DNA of 64,000 nucleotides from the NCBI GenBank assembly GCA_902488525.1, contig CABTWP010000003.1, forward strand, positions 1-64,000. Direction: 5' to 3'. How positions within the stretch are numbered: position 1 is the stretch's first letter; each line of letters opens with the position of its first letter. The DNA is from an uncultured Collinsella sp. (GTDB lineage Bacteria; Actinomycetota; Coriobacteriia; Coriobacteriales; Coriobacteriaceae). The position numbers were made by a program, and so were the translations under genes. The notes below the pieces were generated by a model, which was given only the letters and a program-made list of their open reading frames with translations, was not told the origin of the DNA and did not search any database. Positions 60,643 to 64,000 of this stretch are shown here, piece after piece.

Positions 60643-63003
60643 ATGGATGCCGCAGCCCGTACCGCCCATGATTCCACCCTCCAGCCGTTCTCGGAGATGG
60701 AGCACTATAAGCATGCCGATGAGCTGCCGCCCGAGATTATGGCGGACAGCTACGACAAGCTGGAGCGCCTGTGCCTCAAATATATGAATGAGGACGACTA
60801 TTCTAAGGTTGAGCAGGCCTACTGCTTTGCCGCCGAGAAGCACTGCAACCAAAAGCGCCGTTCGGGCGAGATGTACATTAACCATCCCGTCGAGGTTGCC
60901 ATCATTTTGGCCGATCTCAAAATGGACTGCGATGTGGTGTGCGCCGCGCTGCTGCACGATACCGTCGAGGATACCGAGACCTCGCTTGCCGATGTTTCCG
61001 GCCTGTTTGGCGATACGGTGGCCGAGCTCGTCGATGGCGTGACCAAGCTCACCAACATCGAAGTCGACAGCATGGACGAGAAGCAGGCCCTCACGCTGCG
61101 CAAGATGTTTCTCGCCATGTCCAAGGACATCCGCGTCATCATCGTTAAGCTTGCCGACCGTCTGCACAACATGCGCACCCTTGCAGCCCTGCGTGAAGAC
61201 CGTCGTCTGTTTAAGGCGCGCGAGACCATGGACGTATACGCGCCCTTGGCCGACCGCCTGGGCATGAGCTCTATCAAGTGGGAGCTCGAGGACCTGTCCT
61301 TCTTCTACTTGGAGCCCGATGCCTATCAGCGCATCGCGCGCATGGTGGCAGAGTCACGTGAGGTTCGCGAGCGCTATCTGGCCGAGACCATCAAGACGCT
61401 CACCGACGAACTCAACCGCATTGGCCTGGAGGACTTCCAGATCAACGGCCGTTCCAAGCACTATTGGTCCATCTACCAAAAGATGAAGCGCAAGGGCAAG
61501 GAATTCTCCGAGATCTACGACCTGGTGGCATTGCGCGTCATCACGCATTCGGTGCGCGATTGCTACTCCACGCTCGGCGCGGTGCATACGCTGTGGCACC
61601 CCATGCCCGGTCGCTTTAAAGATTATATCGCCATGCCCAAGGTCAATAACTACCAGTCGCTCCATACGACGGTTATCGGCCCCACGGCTCGTCCGCTCGA
61701 GATTCAGATTCGAACCTACGAGATGCATGAGCAGGCCGAGTACGGCATTGCCGCCCACTGGCTTTATAAGAAATCGGGCGGATCGTCTGCTTCCAAGACC
61801 AATGACGCTCAACGTTTGGACGACCAGATCAACTGGCTCAAGCACTCGCTCGATTGGGCTGCGTCTGATGAGATTACCGACGCCAAGGAATACCTGCACT
61901 CGCTGAAGGTCGATCTGTTCGATCAGGAGATCTTTGTCTTCACGCCCAAAGGCGAGGTCATGGCGCTTCGTGCCGGCTCCACGCCGCTCGACTTTGCCTA
62001 CGCCGTTCACACCGAGGTGGGAAACCACTGCGTCGGCGCTAAGATCAACGGTGCGGTGGCCCCGCTCACGCACGAGATCAAGACGGGCGACCGCGTTGAA
62101 ATCCTGACCAACAAGAGTTCTAAGCCGTCGCGCGATTGGCTCAAGATCGTCAAGACGCCTTCGGCCAAGTCTAAGATCCGTCGCTACTTTGCCGCCGCGA
62201 CCAAGGACGACGACGCTGCTGCCGGCCGCGATATACTGGCCAAGGACCTGCGTAAGCGTGGCTATGGCATTTCTACGCCGCGTTCGACGCGTGCGCTCAA
62301 CGCCGTGGCGGAGCAGTTTAACTTCAAGCAGCTCGAGGACCTGTTTGCCGCCGTCGGCGCCGGCAAGGTTGCCCCGCGCGCTGTGGGCAATAAGGTCGAG
62401 CAAATCTTGGACCCCAAGCCCGAGGAGCAGCTCACCAAGGCCGAGGCTATCGCCGAGGTCGTGAAGCAGCCCGCTCGCGGCTCCAACCGCAAGCCGCAAA
62501 AGCGCGGCAAGAGCGCCAGTAACGGCATTATCGTCAAGGGCGAGAGCAACAGCGGCCTGCTGGTCCGTTTGGCTCATTGCTGCAACCCCGTGACGGGCGA
62601 CGATATCGTCGGCTTCATTACGCGCGGTCGTGGCGTTTCGGTGCATCGCGCCAACTGCCCTAACGTCAAGGGTCTTATGGAACATCCCGAGCGCATGATC
62701 GATGTGGAGTGGGACGGCGCTGCCGACACCCTCTTCCAGGTCGAGATCGTGGTCGAGTGCCTGGACCGCATGGGCCTGCTCAAGGATGTCACCATTGCCA
62801 TTGGCGATGCGGGCGGCAATATCCTTTCTGCCGCCACGTCGACCAACCGCGAGGGTATTGCAACCCTGCGCTTTATGGTCGAGATCTCGGACGCGAGCGG
62901 TCTGGATCCGCTGCTGGCTTCCATCAGCAGTGTCGATTCGGTCTACGACGCTCGCCGCCTGATGCCCGGCGAGGGCGGAGCGCAACTCAAGCGCCGTGTG
63001 TAG
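60643..63003 (+). CDS. relA: bifunctional (p)ppGpp synthetase/hydrolase (RelA/SpoT)
   Basis: 786 aa. N-terminal HD hydrolase domain with an intact ALLHDTVEDT; synthetase domain with RSKHYWSIYQKMKRKG and RFKDYIAMPKVNNYQSLHTT, whose RFKD form (RXKD) marks bifunctional enzymes rather than synthetase-only RelA. The TGS domain (about 420-480, VFTPKGEVMALRAGSTPLDFAYAVHTEVG) and ACT domain (last 75 residues) complete the standard layout. Controls the stringent response. Preceded by AAGGGGA, 15 nt after recJQ; terminator at 63037. Confidence 0.97.
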   Translation: MDAAARTAHDSTLQPFSEMEHYKHADELPPEIMADSYDKLERLCLKYMNEDDYSKVEQAYCFAAEKHCNQKRRSGEMYINHPVEVAIILADLKMDCDVVCAALLHDTVEDTETSLADVSGLFGDTVAELVDGVTKLTNIEVDSMDEKQALTLRKMFLAMSKDIRVIIVKLADRLHNMRTLAALREDRRLFKARETMDVYAPLADRLGMSSIKWELEDLSFFYLEPDAYQRIARMVAESREVRERYLAETIKTLTDELNRIGLEDFQINGRSKHYWSIYQKMKRKGKEFSEIYDLVALRVITHSVRDCYSTLGAVHTLWHPMPGRFKDYIAMPKVNNYQSLHTTVIGPTARPLEIQIRTYEMHEQAEYGIAAHWLYKKSGGSSASKTNDAQRLDDQINWLKHSLDWAASDEITDAKEYLHSLKVDLFDQEIFVFTPKGEVMALRAGSTPLDFAYAVHTEVGNHCVGAKINGAVAPLTHEIKTGDRVEILTNKSSKPSRDWLKIVKTPSAKSKIRRYFAAATKDDDAAAGRDILAKDLRKRGYGISTPRSTRALNAVAEQFNFKQLEDLFAAVGAGKVAPRAVGNKVEQILDPKPEEQLTKAEAIAEVVKQPARGSNRKPQKRGKSASNGIIVKGESNSGLLVRLAHCCNPVTGDDIVGFITRGRGVSVHRANCPNVKGLMEHPERMIDVEWDGAADTLFQVEIVVECLDRMGLLKDVTIAIGDAGGNILSAATSTNREGIATLRFMVEISDASGLDPLLASISSVDSVYDARRLMPGEGGAQLKRRV

Positions 63004-63036
63004 GCGCGAGAGCCTCTCAGCATCATAGATATTGGT

Positions 63037-63075
63037 TACGTTCGAGGCATCGTTTGGTGCCTCGAACGTATTTTA
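63037..63075 (+). terminator. intrinsic terminator after relA
   Basis: TACGTTCGAGGCA pairs with TGCCTCGAACGTA, then TTTT. Confidence 0.93.
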
Positions 63076-63085
63076 GAAGGAGGGT

Positions 63086-63775
63086 ATGCGCATGGACGAT
63101 ATGACTTTGGACCTGACACCCCGAGGCGCGGCTTCGATTGAGGCGCTCGTCAACGGCCCCATTCAGACCAACAGCTACGCCGTGATTTCGAATGACGAGT
63201 GCTTAATCGTCGATCCGGCGTGGGAGGGCGAGCGTCTTGTGGAGCATATCCGCACCGCGCATCCCGAGGTGCGCGTACTCGGCTCTGTCTGCACGCACGG
63301 TCACGCCGACCATGTTGGCGGGGTTGCCGGGGTTCGAGCCGTCGTTGGCGACAGCGCACTATATGAGTTGTGCGCTAAGGACGTGACGGTACCTCGCGCA
63401 AATATCGAGGAGCAGCGCGCCATGTGGGGTGTCGAGACGCCCGATCCGGGTGAGCCGACGCGTTTGCTTGCCGAGGGCGATGCAATCGAGGTGGGCGACG
63501 TCTGTCTGCAGGTGATCGAGACGCCGGGGCATACGCCGGGCGGCATCGTCCTGTTCGCCGCGACCGAGCAGGGGAACATCGCCTTTGTGGGCGACACGCT
63601 TTTCCCGGGCAGCCACGGTCGTACCGATCTTTCCGGCGGTGACGAGGCGGCGATTATGCGCTCGCTCTCCAAACTTGCCAAGACGCTTCCGCCCGATACC
63701 GTTTGCTTGACGGGCCATGGCGATTCGACCACGATGGCGCGCGAGCTTATGCAGAACCCGTTTATGCAGATGTAG
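63086..63775 (+). CDS. MBL-fold metallo-hydrolase (glyoxalase II-like)
   Basis: 229 aa with AAGGAGGG upstream. The zinc-binding THGHADHVGG motif is complete, followed by ETPGHTPGG, FVGDTLFPGSHGRTDL and LTGHGDSTT. These match the glyoxalase II/YcbL branch of the beta-lactamase fold, so a thioester or related hydrolase is likely. Its start lies 11 nt after the relA terminator. Confidence 0.9.
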   Translation: MRMDDMTLDLTPRGAASIEALVNGPIQTNSYAVISNDECLIVDPAWEGERLVEHIRTAHPEVRVLGSVCTHGHADHVGGVAGVRAVVGDSALYELCAKDVTVPRANIEEQRAMWGVETPDPGEPTRLLAEGDAIEVGDVCLQVIETPGHTPGGIVLFAATEQGNIAFVGDTLFPGSHGRTDLSGGDEAAIMRSLSKLAKTLPPDTVCLTGHGDSTTMARELMQNPFMQM

Positions 63776-63901
63776 GCTCGAAGCCGTCTTTCGAACCACG
63801 AAGACCGGTCAATCGTCAAGCTATTTTCCCCAGTGGGTCGATTCTGTGGGGCAAACGGTTAAAATTTGTCCAATCGGATGGTATTCGTGAACAAACGAAC
63901 G

Positions 63902-63929
63902 TTTATGCTCGGGTATGTCGTGGTAAAAT
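63902..63929 (+). promoter_or_regulatory. candidate fba promoter
   Basis: TAAAAT at 63924-63929 is preceded by TGG (extended -10) and by TTTATG at 63902-63907. The region 63776-63969 contains no gene that I can see. Confidence 0.4.
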
Positions 63930-63969
63930 CTCAGGCGTTATCGGAGCAACCTTACAGGAGGTTTCTTTT

Positions 63970-64000
63970 ATGCTCGTCAACGCAGCAGACATGCTCAAGA
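63970..64000 (+). CDS. fba: class II fructose-bisphosphate aldolase, N-terminal fragment
   Basis: Only the first ten codons, MLVNAADMLK, lie in the window. They match the start of class II fructose-bisphosphate aldolases, and a strong AGGAGG site lies 8 nt upstream. The call rests on this short match only. Confidence 0.6.
   Translation, partial: MLVNAADMLK

Noticed and set aside
63890..63912. Second LexA box before fba
   Set aside because: The GAAC repeats there are direct, not the inverted GAAC-4-GTTC arrangement needed.

Overview
The window is GC-rich and gene-dense, with AGGAGG-type ribosome binding sites. It reads like a chromosome segment of a gut Coriobacteriia species, most likely Collinsella. 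This rests on the gene repertoire (an Lct-type lactate dehydrogenase/ETF complex, bacterial Elp3, fused single-chain PurL, a DUF3516 helicase) and on several families of short palindromic repeats set at gene ends. The genus is an inference; no rRNA or tRNA gene is present to confirm it.

Layout. 0-9 kb: vitamin B6 synthesis (pdxST) with a divergent MocR/PdxR regulator; a nuclease-fold pseudogene between two copies of a 123-bp inverted-terminal-repeat element; a rubrerythrin; an iron alcohol dehydrogenase/aldehyde dehydrogenase operon with two matching operator-like palindromes; then a LexA-box-preceded 27-residue membrane peptide with a candidate antisense promoter. 9-21.6 kb: HIRAN protein, phosphoesterase, DUF2130 coiled coil, DUF3516 helicase, TrmB, a methyltransferase, an XRE/DUF4097 membrane pair, Elp3 and a spermidine-synthase-like protein. 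21.6-28 kb: a reverse-strand cassette of TerB_N protein, BrxD-like ATPase and Lhr/BrxHI-like helicase, next to a DUF554 membrane protein. 28-31.4 kb: a small secreted/surface protein cluster. 31.7-35.3 kb: FAD-linked dehydrogenase, EtfB and ferredoxin-fused EtfA. 35.3-49 kb: HD hydrolase, AzlCD exporter, KdgT permease, GGDEF protein, EamA transporter, PurL, cation/proton antiporter, FabG-type reductase and homoserine dehydrogenase. 49.5-54.4 kb: a complete branched-chain amino-acid ABC importer (livJHMGF), preceded by the tail of a second, lost livJ. 54.5-64 kb: CutC, GalT-like protein, BASS transporter, a RecJ-RecQ fusion followed by a bifunctional RelA/SpoT enzyme, an MBL-fold hydrolase and the first codons of class II fructose-bisphosphate aldolase.

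The most notable items are (1) the candidate SOS-controlled type I toxin/antisense locus at 8.46-8.77 kb; (2) the TerB_N/BrxD/Lhr-helicase cassette, which resembles part of a BREX system without PglX or PglZ; (3) three copies of a 123-bp element with a fixed internal motif; (4) a four-unit array of about 62-bp palindromic repeats; (5) hairpins with a GGGAC-type loop abutting stop codons; and (6) the RecJ-RecQ fusion with a small overlapping leader ORF. All names come from reading motifs and protein sequence; no database search was run.
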